From Steroidobacter sp. (GTDB taxonomy: Bacteria; Pseudomonadota; Gammaproteobacteria; Steroidobacterales; Steroidobacteraceae), in contig NZ_JAEUPY010000569.1 in assembly GCF_016790065.1 (NCBI RefSeq), positions 1 to 39,880 of the forward strand: DNA of 39,880 nucleotides, read 5' to 3'. The notes beneath the pieces are model-generated. The model had not been told where the DNA came from. It did no database searches and was given only the letters and a program-made list of their open reading frames with translations. Positions 8,944 to 18,563 of the stretch are shown here, one piece after another (within the stretch, counting starts at the first letter, position 1; each line of letters opens with the position of its first letter). Both the position numbers and the translations under genes were made by a program.

Positions 8944-11097
8944 TTGGAACGACAAATTCGGACGGAACAACGCGTAAGAGAAGAGCAATTGCAGCTGCTA
9001 TTCGCTGGGCTGCCGTCCTCGCTCGCCGCCACGATGGTGTTGCTGGCACTGACCGTCGCTGTGACGTACGTCACAGGTGTCATCGAGATTTCGTTCGCCA
9101 GCCTGGGCATCGTCCTGGTCAGCGCCGCGCGCTTCGCGATGTGGCTGGCCTATTGCCGTCGACCCCAGCGTGAAAACATTTCATGGTCGACACTCTTCTT
9201 TATAGGCTGCATCGCTGCGGGCAGCGCCTGGGGCTTCGGCGCGGTGCTGGTCTTCCCCGCGGGCAACATCGCTGCGCAAGCATTCCTGGCCTTCGTGATC
9301 GCCGGAGTTTCGGCCGGCGCGGTGACCACCTTGGCCGCCGAGCGACGAGCGGCGCTGGGCTTCGTGTTGCCGTGTGTGCTGCCGCTATCGGCGCGACTGT
9401 TGCTGGAGCCGGGCATCTACAGCGTGACCATGGGCTTCATGGTGGGCGTGTATGCGCTGGTGATCTCGGCGGCGGCGTTGCGCTTGAGTCACCAGATTTG
9501 CGAGAACATCGGGCTCCGCTTGCAAGCGAGCCAGCAGCAGCGCACTCAAGAGCGCTCGGAGCGCGCCCTGGCGGTGGCCAATCATCAGCTGCGCGATTTC
9601 ATCGACGCCGCCGACCATGTCGCCATCATCGCGCTGGATGCCAACGGCATCATTGCGATGATGAATCGGGGCGCGGAGAAAATGCTCGGCTACAACGAAC
9701 AAGAGCTGGCCGACAAGCTCACCCTGGAACTGTTGCTGGATGCGGATGAAGTTCAAGAGATCGCCAGCGAGCTGAGCAACGAGGGGCGGCAACTGTTCGG
9801 TTTGCACGCACTCCTGCAATACAGCCGCGAGACCGGCTCGTTCCGCCGCGAATGCATTTTCGTCGACAAGAATAGCCGGCGCCTGTATGTCGACCTGGTG
9901 CTGACGCCGACGCACGGCGATGACGGCGCCATCGACGGCTTCCTGGCCACCGCTATCGATATCGGCGAGCGCAAGCGTTCTGCCGAGGCGCTGACGCGCA
10001 TGAACGAGCGCTTCGTACTGGCCACGCATTCTGCTGGCATGGGCGTCTGGGACTGGGACGTCAAGAACGACACGCTGATGTGGGATGAGCGCACCTACGA
10101 AATCTACGGTGCACCTCGCGACCTGCAGCCCGACATGAACTACATGATGCGCACCGTGCATCCCGACGATGTCGAGCGGACCAAAGGCGAACTGGTCGCC
10201 GCGCTCAGCGGCAAGCAACCGCAATTGCGCACCACGTTCCGCATCATCTGTCCCAGCGGCGAGGAACGAGTGGTCAGCGCTTCGGGTCTGACGTTACGCA
10301 ACGCCAGCGGTCGCGCCTTCCGCATGACCGGGCTGCTCTGGGACATCACTGAAATCCAACGGGTCGAGCGCATGAAAAACGAATTCGTCGCGACCGTGTC
10401 GCACGAGTTGCGCACCCCGCTCACCTCGATCCGCGGCTCGCTCGGCTTGGTGTCCGCGGGTGTGGCCGGCAAGTTGCCGGAACGCGCCGCCGGCCTGGTC
10501 ACCATGGCGTTGAACAATTGCGAACGTCTGACGCTGCTCATCAACGACATTCTGGACATGGAAAAGCTGGAGTCGGAAAAGCAGCGCTTCGACGTGCGTC
10601 GCATGAACGTCAGCGAGCTGGTGACCCGCTCGCTGGAGGACAACGCCGGGTTTGCACAGTCACTCAACGTGCGCTTCGTCACGCCGGAGCCGCTGTGTCA
10701 CAAGGACGTGATGGTGGACCCGAGCCGCTTCCTGCAAGTGATGGCCAACTTGCTGTCCAATGCAAGCAAGTTCTCTCCCGCCGGCGCGGCCATCGAAGTG
10801 ACGGCGGGTTGCCAGCAAGGGCGCGTGCGAGTGGCGGTGCGCGACTTCGGTAAAGGGATTCCGCTGGAATTCCAAAGCCGTATCTTTCAAAAGTTTTCGC
10901 AGGCCGACTCGTCCGACTCCCGTAATCGCAACGGCACCGGACTGGGGCTGGCCATCAGCCGCGCCATCGTCGAACGGCTCGGCGGCCACATCGGCTTCGA
11001 GACCGGCGCCGGCGGCACCACATTCTTTTTCGAGCTGCCTGATGCCGACAGCGTGTCGACCCAGAACGCCGCTCCTCAACGATCCAAAGCCTCATGA
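8944..11097 (+). CDS. membrane sensor histidine kinase with two PAS domains
   Basis: 717 residues read from a TTG start, supported by GAGGG six bases upstream; no ATG lies at a better place. The N-terminal part (about 22-185) is a multi-helix membrane region. Two PAS domains follow (about 218-335, and 355-465 with WDWDVKND and HPDDVERT typical of the PAS_3 fold). HisKA comes next with VSHELRTPLTSIRG (phospho-histidine H487), then an HATPase domain (N box NLLSNASKFSP, G boxes DFGKGIP and GTGLGLAIS). There is no receiver, so phosphate must go to a separate REC protein, of which three lie on the opposite strand next door. The stop overlaps the next kinase start (ATGA), so the two kinases are co-translated. 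The ligand is unknown. Confidence 0.92.
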   Translation: MERQIRTEQRVREEQLQLLFAGLPSSLAATMVLLALTVAVTYVTGVIEISFASLGIVLVSAARFAMWLAYCRRPQRENISWSTLFFIGCIAAGSAWGFGAVLVFPAGNIAAQAFLAFVIAGVSAGAVTTLAAERRAALGFVLPCVLPLSARLLLEPGIYSVTMGFMVGVYALVISAAALRLSHQICENIGLRLQASQQQRTQERSERALAVANHQLRDFIDAADHVAIIALDANGIIAMMNRGAEKMLGYNEQELADKLTLELLLDADEVQEIASELSNEGRQLFGLHALLQYSRETGSFRRECIFVDKNSRRLYVDLVLTPTHGDDGAIDGFLATAIDIGERKRSAEALTRMNERFVLATHSAGMGVWDWDVKNDTLMWDERTYEIYGAPRDLQPDMNYMMRTVHPDDVERTKGELVAALSGKQPQLRTTFRIICPSGEERVVSASGLTLRNASGRAFRMTGLLWDITEIQRVERMKNEFVATVSHELRTPLTSIRGSLGLVSAGVAGKLPERAAGLVTMALNNCERLTLLINDILDMEKLESEKQRFDVRRMNVSELVTRSLEDNAGFAQSLNVRFVTPEPLCHKDVMVDPSRFLQVMANLLSNASKFSPAGAAIEVTAGCQQGRVRVAVRDFGKGIPLEFQSRIFQKFSQADSSDSRNRNGTGLGLAISRAIVERLGGHIGFETGAGGTTFFFELPDADSVSTQNAAPQRSKAS

Positions 11098-14000
11098 ATG
11101 CGTCGAGCTTGCAGCGCCTGCCGTTTCGTAATAGCGACATCGTCGCGATGTTGCTGATCGCGCTGGGGCTGATCGTCGCCGGCGGCTGGCTGCTCGGTCG
11201 GCCGATGACCCTCACCGTCGGTCTGGACAACGTCGGCATGACGCTCAATGCCGCGATCAGCTTCATCATCGCCGGCCTGGCGCTCAGCTTCGGGCGACCG
11301 CCGCTGCGCCTGATCTTCGCCGGCCTGCTGGGGTTGGTGGGCGTACTGACCTTGTGCGAACACCTGTTCGAAGTCGATCTACACATCGACCGTTTGTTCG
11401 GCGACTCTTGGATCCTGCAAGCCGCACCTCATCAAGGCCGCATGGCCCCGCAAGTGGCCGCTGCCTTTGCGCTCGCGGCGCTGGCGCTGATGCTGCTCGC
11501 CCGGCCGTCGACCAGTCGCCTGCATTGGCTGCCGCCGGTGGCCACAGCCGCGGTATTTCTGATCGCCATCATCTCGTTCTTCGGCAGGCTGCTGCGGCTC
11601 GACATCATTTACGACTGGCACTACGCCACGCGTATCGCGCCTCACACCGCCGCTGGATTGTTGTTACTGGCCTTGGGCCTGGCGCAACTGTCGTACCGGC
11701 GCTCGTTCAGCAAGGCCGACGACGTCTCCAACGACTCACGACGCATTTTGGCGGTGAGCACGGCGGCCATCCTCGCCATCACCATCACGTGCGCAGCTTT
11801 GTGTTTCGCCGTGCTGGTGCGTCACAGTCATGATCTACAACAGGCGGCGTTGGGTCGCGAGTTACGCAACCAAGTCGAGTTGCTCGGCAGCGAGATTGCC
11901 AATCAACGGCACGAGAGCGAACGCGTCGTGCACAGCCAATCGCTGGCACAGATCATGGCACGCCGCTACCCGGCGACCAGCACGCTGACGCTGCGCGAAG
12001 AACTGCGCGACTGGGCCGACAATCGTCTGCCCTTGAGCCGGGGCATTCAGGCCGTGGACCTGCTCGACGCGAACGGCAAATCGTTGTTGCAATCGGGTTC
12101 GTTCGGCCCGCCGACCACGAGCGTGGTGCATCTGGATGGGGACACGCGCATCGAGATCGGCAATGACGCGCACATCGTCATCGAGCGAGCGCTGCCACCG
12201 GACGCCGCGGGCCGCCAAGGCGTCATGAAGTTGCAGTTCGCTTTACCTCGGTTGAGTGCCGCCTTGCTGACGGACGCGTCGAATCACGACTTCGACACCT
12301 CGATCTGCCTGGCGTTGTCCAAACATTCCATGCAGTGTTTGCGCTTGTCCTCTTCGCCGTTGGCGACGCTGCCCATGCCACGCGACGCAGCCGGTCGCGC
12401 TGGAGCAATGAATCTCGCCTTCAGCGGCAAGACCGGCGTGACGCTGGGAGCAGAGCCGGACGGCGCCCGATTCTTTGCCGCTTACGGCCCCATCGCCGGC
12501 ACGCCGCTGGTGATGACGCTGACCACACCGCTCGACGTGCTGTATGCCGATCTGCGTCAGCGTCTGAATGCGTTGTTGTTAGTGATGGTGGGATTGGTCG
12601 CCGCCGCCGCTTGGATACTGCGGTGGCAAATCGCACCGCTGATCGCAAAGGTGGTCGCGGCTCGCTCGCGAGCCAACGACAGCGCCATGCATCTCACTGC
12701 CATCATGGATACCGCCAGTGACGGCATCATCACTCTGAATCGTCTCGGCACCGTGCTGTCCGCGAATCCCGCCTGTCGTCGGCTGTTGGCATCGAACTCA
12801 CGCGAGCTGATCGGAGACAAACTCACTCAGCTGTTGCCGGGCTTGGAACTTCGCCCCGACGACCACGGTTTGCGTTCGCTCGCTTACTGCGCCGACCAAC
12901 CTGCGATGGAATTTCTACGCGAAGTCGCAAACGGCGAATCATTGCATCTGCAAGTGGAGTTCGCGTGGCTGGACAAGGCCACGCGCAGCACGCTGGTCGC
13001 CACCGTGCACGATCTGACGTTACTCAAGCGCGGCGAAATGCAGCTGCGCGAAACGCATGAGCGACTGCAAGACAGCGAGCGCCTGTATCGCGATCAAGCC
13101 ACGCGGCTCGCCACCTTGTTCGACAGCGTCGAAGACGCCATCGTGGTCATCAACGCCGGCGGCAACATCGAAGCCTGGAATCGAGGCGCTCAGCACTTGT
13201 TCGGTTATACGGCCGAAGACATCGTCGGTAAGGACGCCCGGCTGTTGCTGCCGGAGCCGCATGCTTCGGTGTTGTCTCGTTACATCGTTACCGGCGAACG
13301 CTTGCAGTCCGGACGCATCGAGATGGAAGCCCGCCACGGCAGCGGCCGGATCGTGCCCATCGAAGTCTCGGTGCGCGAGATGATCATCAACGACCAGCGC
13401 TTGCACGTGGCCGTCATGCACGACATCTCGGTGCGCCGTGAAGTCGAGCGCATGAAATCCGAATTCGTGTCCACCATCAGCCACGAATTGCGCACGCCGC
13501 TCACGTCGATTGCCGGCTCGCTGACGCTGATCTCCGGCGGTGCTGCCGGCGAGGCTCCGCCCAAGATCGCGCGGCTGGTCGGCATCGCCCGGCAGAACAG
13601 CGAACGCTTGATTCGTTTGATCAACGACATCCTGGATCTGGAAAAGGCCGAGGCCGGCAAACTGGATTTCGCACTCAACGTACGCTCATTGCGTAGCGAA
13701 GTCGCCGCCGTGGCCGAGTTCAATCGCGGCTTTGCGCAAGGCCTGGGAGTGGCCATCGAGTTGGACGACGGCGACGATGCCGACGTGCTCATCGATAGCG
13801 ATCGGCTCACTCAGGTGCTGACCAACTTGATCTCGAACGCTGCCAAGTTCTCGCCGCCCGGCGGCGTGGTGCGCATTCGGATCAATCGCGAAACCTTGGG
13901 CGTGCGCGTCACCGTGACCGACAACGGGCCCGGCATTCCGGCTGAATTCTGCGAGCGCATCTTCCAGAAGTTCGCCCAGGCGGACGCCTCCGACAGCCGC

Positions 14001-14612
14001 GCCAAAGGCGGTACCGGCTTGGGGCTGTCCATCGCCAAGACCATCACCGAAAAAATGGGCGGCCGCATCGGCTTCGACACCGTGCCGGGCCAGGGCACCA
14101 GTTTCTATATCGTGCTGCCCATCCATGGCCACAACGTGGTCGACACCCACAGCAAAGGGCTGCACGAAGACCCGGTGGTGGAGGTCGAGCGTAGCGCGGT
14201 GACACGCGGCGAAGCGTTACCGCAGATCCTGCATGTCGAAGACGACCAGTCGCTGACTGCCATCGTGCGCGAAGCCCTATCGCCCAATGCAGCAGTGACG
14301 TCAGCCAGATCGCTGGCAGCGGCGCGCCAACAGCTGGCCGAGAAACATTTCGATGCGTTGATCCTGGACGTGAGCCTGCCCGACGGCTCGGGCCTGGATC
14401 TGCTGCCCCTCAAGCAGCATCCCGGCCAACAACGCACCATCATCATTTCCTATACGGCCGACGAGCCGTCGCGCTCGTTGCGTAACATCGTCGATGCAAC
14501 GTTGGTGAAGTCGCGTCACTCAGTCTCGCAGCTGATGGTGACCGTCGCGGCTCATATCGAGGGAAGCGACGGGCGCAACAGCAAGGCCGTGCGCGCCAAC
14601 TCGCACCCTTGA
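11094..14612 (+). CDS. hybrid sensor histidine kinase (membrane sensor, PAS, HisKA, HATPase, REC)
   Basis: 1172 residues. An N-terminal multi-spanning membrane region covers about 18-210. Another helix (about 217-243) and a helix near 494-510 bracket a periplasmic sensing region of about 250 residues. Two PAS domains follow (about 525-640 and 670-785). HisKA has STISHELRTPLTSIAG (H797). The HATPase domain has NLISNAAKFSP, DNGPGIP and GTGLGLSIA. The C-terminal receiver has ILHVEDDQ and phosphoacceptor D1092 in LILDVSLPDGSG. A kinase carrying its own REC normally needs an Hpt partner to move phosphate on, and an Hpt gene lies in the divergent unit. The HisKA core closely resembles that of the preceding kinase (shared SHELRTPLTSI), which suggests duplication within the cluster. 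Confidence 0.93.
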   Translation: MNASSLQRLPFRNSDIVAMLLIALGLIVAGGWLLGRPMTLTVGLDNVGMTLNAAISFIIAGLALSFGRPPLRLIFAGLLGLVGVLTLCEHLFEVDLHIDRLFGDSWILQAAPHQGRMAPQVAAAFALAALALMLLARPSTSRLHWLPPVATAAVFLIAIISFFGRLLRLDIIYDWHYATRIAPHTAAGLLLLALGLAQLSYRRSFSKADDVSNDSRRILAVSTAAILAITITCAALCFAVLVRHSHDLQQAALGRELRNQVELLGSEIANQRHESERVVHSQSLAQIMARRYPATSTLTLREELRDWADNRLPLSRGIQAVDLLDANGKSLLQSGSFGPPTTSVVHLDGDTRIEIGNDAHIVIERALPPDAAGRQGVMKLQFALPRLSAALLTDASNHDFDTSICLALSKHSMQCLRLSSSPLATLPMPRDAAGRAGAMNLAFSGKTGVTLGAEPDGARFFAAYGPIAGTPLVMTLTTPLDVLYADLRQRLNALLLVMVGLVAAAAWILRWQIAPLIAKVVAARSRANDSAMHLTAIMDTASDGIITLNRLGTVLSANPACRRLLASNSRELIGDKLTQLLPGLELRPDDHGLRSLAYCADQPAMEFLREVANGESLHLQVEFAWLDKATRSTLVATVHDLTLLKRGEMQLRETHERLQDSERLYRDQATRLATLFDSVEDAIVVINAGGNIEAWNRGAQHLFGYTAEDIVGKDARLLLPEPHASVLSRYIVTGERLQSGRIEMEARHGSGRIVPIEVSVREMIINDQRLHVAVMHDISVRREVERMKSEFVSTISHELRTPLTSIAGSLTLISGGAAGEAPPKIARLVGIARQNSERLIRLINDILDLEKAEAGKLDFALNVRSLRSEVAAVAEFNRGFAQGLGVAIELDDGDDADVLIDSDRLTQVLTNLISNAAKFSPPGGVVRIRINRETLGVRVTVTDNGPGIPAEFCERIFQKFAQADASDSRAKGGTGLGLSIAKTITEKMGGRIGFDTVPGQGTSFYIVLPIHGHNVVDTHSKGLHEDPVVEVERSAVTRGEALPQILHVEDDQSLTAIVREALSPNAAVTSARSLAAARQQLAEKHFDALILDVSLPDGSGLDLLPLKQHPGQQRTIIISYTADEPSRSLRNIVDATLVKSRHSVSQLMVTVAAHIEGSDGRNSKAVRANSHP

Positions 14613-14619
14613 CGCTCGC

Positions 14620-17600
14620 TCACCAACGGAACGACATGCTGACGCCGCCGAAGTCGATGTGGTCGCCAGCAATGCCGTAGCGGGTGAACTCGGCGCCCAT
14701 ACTCCAGCGATCGAATACGCGGACCTGTGCGCCGATGCCAGCGATAGAGCTGGAGTCACTGTCATCTCGACGCACGCGCTGACCATCGGCGCTGCGAGTG
14801 TCGTAGCGAGCATCCCAAATGAACACGCCTGCTCGTGCATACGCCGACGCGCGTGAGCCGATGGGCAGCCTCGCCACCGCGGTGATATCCCAACCTTCGG
14901 CGGAAGGCGGCTGTAACGCGTTCGCTGCGGCCAGGAACGGCCCGACGTCGGCAACTGGCCCGCTGAACTCGACCTTTACATCGCCCAGATCGCTGTAACC
15001 CGCCTCGAGTGCCAGCCAGCGAGTGAACTCGTAGCCGCCGTACACGCGCCACGCCTCGCGACTCTTCTTGCTGACTTCGGATGAGACTGGGTAACCCTGG
15101 CTGTTGAGCGCGCGATCGATGGCATTGGCGCTCACATAACTGCGCGCCGAACCGAACTGACCGCCGACATACCACGAGGTGTCGTCATCGGCGGCACGTG
15201 CTTGGCTCGCTACCAGGCCCAACATCGCAAGCATGGCCATGGCTTGCCGCCGTTGCATCGTCTTGAGCATCAGCAGGAACGCAACGCCGGCGAGTAACCA
15301 TAGATCGAAGACGCCACCGCCGCCGCTTCTACCAGTGACCTGCACATTCGACAGCACACCTACGCCGCCCGGATCGGACACCGAGCCATTCACTGCGCCG
15401 TCGGCGTCGTTCACGCTGCCGTCCTTGATGGTCAAGCGCACACACCAGTCGCCCGCGTGCAGGCCGTTGCGATATTCCGTGCTGGCCGTCGGCGGGCAAA
15501 AACCTTCGGAGCCAGGCGCTGAAGCCACGTGATTGTCATTGTCTTCGAAGAACGTTCGCCACTGACGGGTCGCCGGATCGTACTTGCGATACACAGGTTG
15601 AGCCGGGATCGGCGCGCGCTGCGGAATCACGACGCTGACGCTCTCGCCGGCGCGTGGCAGATCGTCGACGACGAAGTCGAAGTAACCGCCATGGTTGCTC
15701 ACCGAATCGTCCGGAATCTGGAACGAGCTGGCGGTGCCCGGCAATTCCGTCTGATAAGCGCCGCGGTACATCGCATACGCGCCTAGTGACAGACGCGTGC
15801 CGGCATCCGCTTCCATCAAGTGATGCGTCAGCTGGCCACCTCGCTCAGGCAATACGTTCGGCGCAACGGGCGCGTACTCCGGCGAATCCGGCAGACCGTT
15901 GGCCAACAAGCGCGTCGCACCGGCCGGCAGGACCGGCGTGGTCTCGAGCACCACGACATCGAACGTGCGACGAGTGATCTGCGGCGGCGTACCGTTGTCA
16001 GTCACGATGACTTCAAAGCGATGTACGCCGGCCGTCAGGCTACCCGGCTGCACCACGATGCTGTCGCCGCTGACCGTGAACGTCGCCCCGCTTGGTGCTC
16101 GCCATTCGACGGTGTGCGTGTCGGTGGTATCGGGATCGGTGACATCGGCTGTGAACGTGATCGGACCAGCATCTCGACTCGCGACACGGCGCTCTTCTCC
16201 ACCCTGCCCGATCTGCAAGTTCACGCGCGGTGCTTGATTGATCGTGGTCAAGGTCACCGTCAACGCACGCGTGCTGCCACGATTCAATTGTTCGTCGAGT
16301 GCGACTTGAACCGTACGTTCGGCAGCACCGGCGGCTGCCGTGGTTTGCACGGCGAATGGAATCGACTTCTCGACTTCGCCGTTCTCGAACACTGCCGTGC
16401 CGCTCTCCAGCGTCGTGCCCTGCGAATCGCCAGACACGGTGTAGCGCACCGAGAACGGATACACCGGCGCGCGGCCGTTCAGTGCGATTCGGAACGAATC
16501 GAAGTTGCCAGCGCGGGCACCGATGGATAGATCTGGACCGAACGAGACCGTCGGCCACACCCGCAATGTTTGCTCGATGTTACCGACGGTGCCGCGGGAA
16601 TCCACTGCCTGCCAAGTCAGCGTATGCGAGCCCGGAGCAAAGCGGGTCTGATCGCCTTGTAGCGTCACGGTCGCGGCGGCACCGAGATAATCCACTGCAC
16701 TCGGCTTCGCTGTGGCCGGCAACTCCGTGAGCAACTCTGTCGAGTTCATTTCGAACACGGCCGGCCGCGTGACCGTGAACGATGGCGGCGTGGGCACAAA
16801 GATGCCGACCACTGCGCAAGCCGCAGTGATGTTGGTAGCGGTGTAGACATTGCCGTCGAGCGTGCCGTTGCCGCAGCCCTGGGCCGAGCCGACCGAGTAG
16901 CCGACAGCCGGCGTCAGTGTGAAAGTCACTGCATCGCCGTTGGCCACCTCCACACTGGCTGGACTGACCGTGCCGCCGGAGTCAGCGCTTGAAGTTACTG
17001 TATGCAGCACACGGAAGTTGGCAGTAACGGCACAAGCCGCAGTGACTGCGCCTGTCGTATAAACATTGCCGGCCAGCGCTCCGCCGCAACCCGTGACGCC
17101 ATCGAGCACGTAGCCAGCGGATGGAGTGACGGTGAACGCCGTTGTTTGACCATGAGTGACCGTCGCGTTGGCTGGACTGATGGTGCCGCCAGTCGCGGCA
17201 CTCGCCGTCACTTGATAAGTATTGAGCGCGAAGGTGGCACTGACATTACACGTTGTGGAAATCGCACCGGTCGTGTACGTGCTGCCGTTCAACGAACCGC
17301 TACAACCTTGCACGGTGTCGATGTGGTAGTTCGCGCTCGGTGTCACAGTGAACTGAGCGGTTGCGCCCGGAACGACCGAGACATTGGCAGGCGTGATCGT
17401 ACCGCCGGTGCCGGCGGACGACGTCACGTTGACGTTATTGACCACTTCGCCGGCCAGGTCGCCGATGATCGTGGTCAGATCGGCAATGGCGCCGGCCGCG
17501 TAATACCAGGTGAATTCTTCGCTGGCGCCGACGGCCAGATCGCTCATGCGAACGAACAGCGCGTACGAGCCGTCGTTGGTCAGCTGATTCGCCGAGGTCG

Positions 17601-18351
17601 CGGGATTCTGCTGATAGGCCTGAGAGAACTGGCAACACGAATTGACCGAGGTGTGCGCCTTGGTCGAGGACGAATAGAACAGCACGCCTTGCTGTCCCGA
17701 TGTGATCCTGATCGCCGCGGCCCGCGTGGCGGCGTTGGTGAGCGCCACGAATCCGTTGCTATCCAAATTGCCGCGAGTCTTGGTGGGTGTATCCGTCATG
17801 CCGACGAAGTCGTCGCGCGTGCCGACCCAGACGCGAACGTTACTGACCGTAGCCGCGCTGGTGTTGGTGATGCGCGTAGTGATCTTGACGTACGCCTTGT
17901 CCTGACCCAGCTCGTAAGTATTACGCATGGTCAGCGTACTGCCGTTGATGTCCACGGTACCGGTGGAAATCAACGTGCCGTAACCCACGTTGCCCGACAG
18001 CGGCACGAAGCCGGAACTGTCGATGACTTGATTGGTCAGCGCCGGATTTTCTTCGATGCTGCCGTTGATGTTCCACTCCGCGGTGCCGTTACCGCCGATG
18101 CCGATGGCATTGTCGAGCGGATAGTTGGAGAACGTCAGCGCAAACCAACTGGTCATGCCCGGGTCGTAATAGAACGGTTGTTCCAGATTGCCTTCGGTGT
18201 TCACCGAATTCTGCGCGCCATCGCCGAAGCGTAATTTGCCGTTATCCAGCACCTGGCCGTTTTGACCTTGAGCGAATGCGAGTGGAGCCAGTACGCACAG
18301 TGCAAGGAGGCACAGCGCGCGCAGTACAGAAGTCATTGATGTGTGTGTCAT
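14620..18351 (-). CDS. large exported surface protein: anchor-U domain and GlyGly-CTERM-like anchor fused to an OmpA-like beta-barrel
   Basis: 1243 residues in one frame. A signal peptide (to about residue 28, ending AFAQG) leads to a beta-rich N-terminal domain. Three InlB-B-like repeats of about 71 residues follow at about 306-518, each with a Cys pair. Then come Calx-beta/PKD-like regions and a region with NDADGAVNGSVSDPGG, the mark of the choice-of-anchor U domain. Near 1008 the chain has SGGGG, a hydrophobic helix and KTMQRRQ, which is the layout of a GlyGly-CTERM sorting tail and would normally end a protein. Here the frame continues through MAMLAMLGLVASQARA, which reads as a second signal peptide, into an OmpA-like barrel of about 200 residues ending VSMSFRW. 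It therefore looks like two exported proteins joined in frame. Function is unknown; adhesion or surface-matrix roles are plausible. It is divergent from a lipoprotein gene. Confidence 0.88.
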   Translation of the reverse strand: MTHTSMTSVLRALCLLALCVLAPLAFAQGQNGQVLDNGKLRFGDGAQNSVNTEGNLEQPFYYDPGMTSWFALTFSNYPLDNAIGIGGNGTAEWNINGSIEENPALTNQVIDSSGFVPLSGNVGYGTLISTGTVDINGSTLTMRNTYELGQDKAYVKITTRITNTSAATVSNVRVWVGTRDDFVGMTDTPTKTRGNLDSNGFVALTNAATRAAAIRITSGQQGVLFYSSSTKAHTSVNSCCQFSQAYQQNPATSANQLTNDGSYALFVRMSDLAVGASEEFTWYYAAGAIADLTTIIGDLAGEVVNNVNVTSSAGTGGTITPANVSVVPGATAQFTVTPSANYHIDTVQGCSGSLNGSTYTTGAISTTCNVSATFALNTYQVTASAATGGTISPANATVTHGQTTAFTVTPSAGYVLDGVTGCGGALAGNVYTTGAVTAACAVTANFRVLHTVTSSADSGGTVSPASVEVANGDAVTFTLTPAVGYSVGSAQGCGNGTLDGNVYTATNITAACAVVGIFVPTPPSFTVTRPAVFEMNSTELLTELPATAKPSAVDYLGAAATVTLQGDQTRFAPGSHTLTWQAVDSRGTVGNIEQTLRVWPTVSFGPDLSIGARAGNFDSFRIALNGRAPVYPFSVRYTVSGDSQGTTLESGTAVFENGEVEKSIPFAVQTTAAAGAAERTVQVALDEQLNRGSTRALTVTLTTINQAPRVNLQIGQGGEERRVASRDAGPITFTADVTDPDTTDTHTVEWRAPSGATFTVSGDSIVVQPGSLTAGVHRFEVIVTDNGTPPQITRRTFDVVVLETTPVLPAGATRLLANGLPDSPEYAPVAPNVLPERGGQLTHHLMEADAGTRLSLGAYAMYRGAYQTELPGTASSFQIPDDSVSNHGGYFDFVVDDLPRAGESVSVVIPQRAPIPAQPVYRKYDPATRQWRTFFEDNDNHVASAPGSEGFCPPTASTEYRNGLHAGDWCVRLTIKDGSVNDADGAVNGSVSDPGGVGVLSNVQVTGRSGGGGVFDLWLLAGVAFLLMLKTMQRRQAMAMLAMLGLVASQARAADDDTSWYVGGQFGSARSYVSANAIDRALNSQGYPVSSEVSKKSREAWRVYGGYEFTRWLALEAGYSDLGDVKVEFSGPVADVGPFLAAANALQPPSAEGWDITAVARLPIGSRASAYARAGVFIWDARYDTRSADGQRVRRDDSDSSSIAGIGAQVRVFDRWSMGAEFTRYGIAGDHIDFGGVSMSFRW
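16795..17436 (-). repeat. three tandem InlB-B-like protein repeats
   Basis: Three consecutive units of about 71 codons inside the surface-protein gene share the pattern GGTxxPAxxxVxxG, TxTPxxGY, a GC pair and a closing Cys before an aromatic residue. The units are clearly homologous at protein level but diverged at DNA level, so they are an old duplication rather than a fresh tandem repeat. Confidence 0.8.
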
Positions 18352-18563
18352 GGTGGACGGTAGTAAGCCGTAGCCCCGCGACTTAGAAAATTGGCGTTGA
18401 CGACCCAGTCTTAGAGGTTGTCCGTAGCAATTCCGAGTTGATCACTTACCACGAACTACACGCTAAACTTTGCAGTGGCACCGGAAGTCTGATCAACTTC
18501 GGCCGCGATAACTCGAATCGGTTGGGTCACCGAAGCAACTTACGGATAGGTAGCGGGGTCTGC
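18352..18563. promoter_or_regulatory. divergent promoter region of surface protein and lipoprotein genes
   Basis: About 210 bases between two divergent genes for exported proteins. The open frame of the lipoprotein extends back to 18438, but the extension looks non-coding. I see short imperfect inverted repeats and no recognisable operator or riboswitch. Shared regulation of both genes is likely from the arrangement alone. Confidence 0.35.

Noticed and set aside
17002-18234. Long open frame (about 410 codons) opposite the surface-protein gene.
   Set aside because: It is the antisense shadow of a GC-rich gene with clear domains; its translation is Arg/His-rich with no recognisable motif.
18544-18563. 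GGATAGGTAGCGGGGTCTGC resembles the 3' part of a c-di-GMP-I riboswitch, attractive beside a c-di-GMP gene cluster.
   Set aside because: The conserved core words (GGCAAACC-like and ACGCAAAGCC-like) are absent upstream on this strand and on the other, and the element runs straight into the start codon without forming the expected P3 stem.
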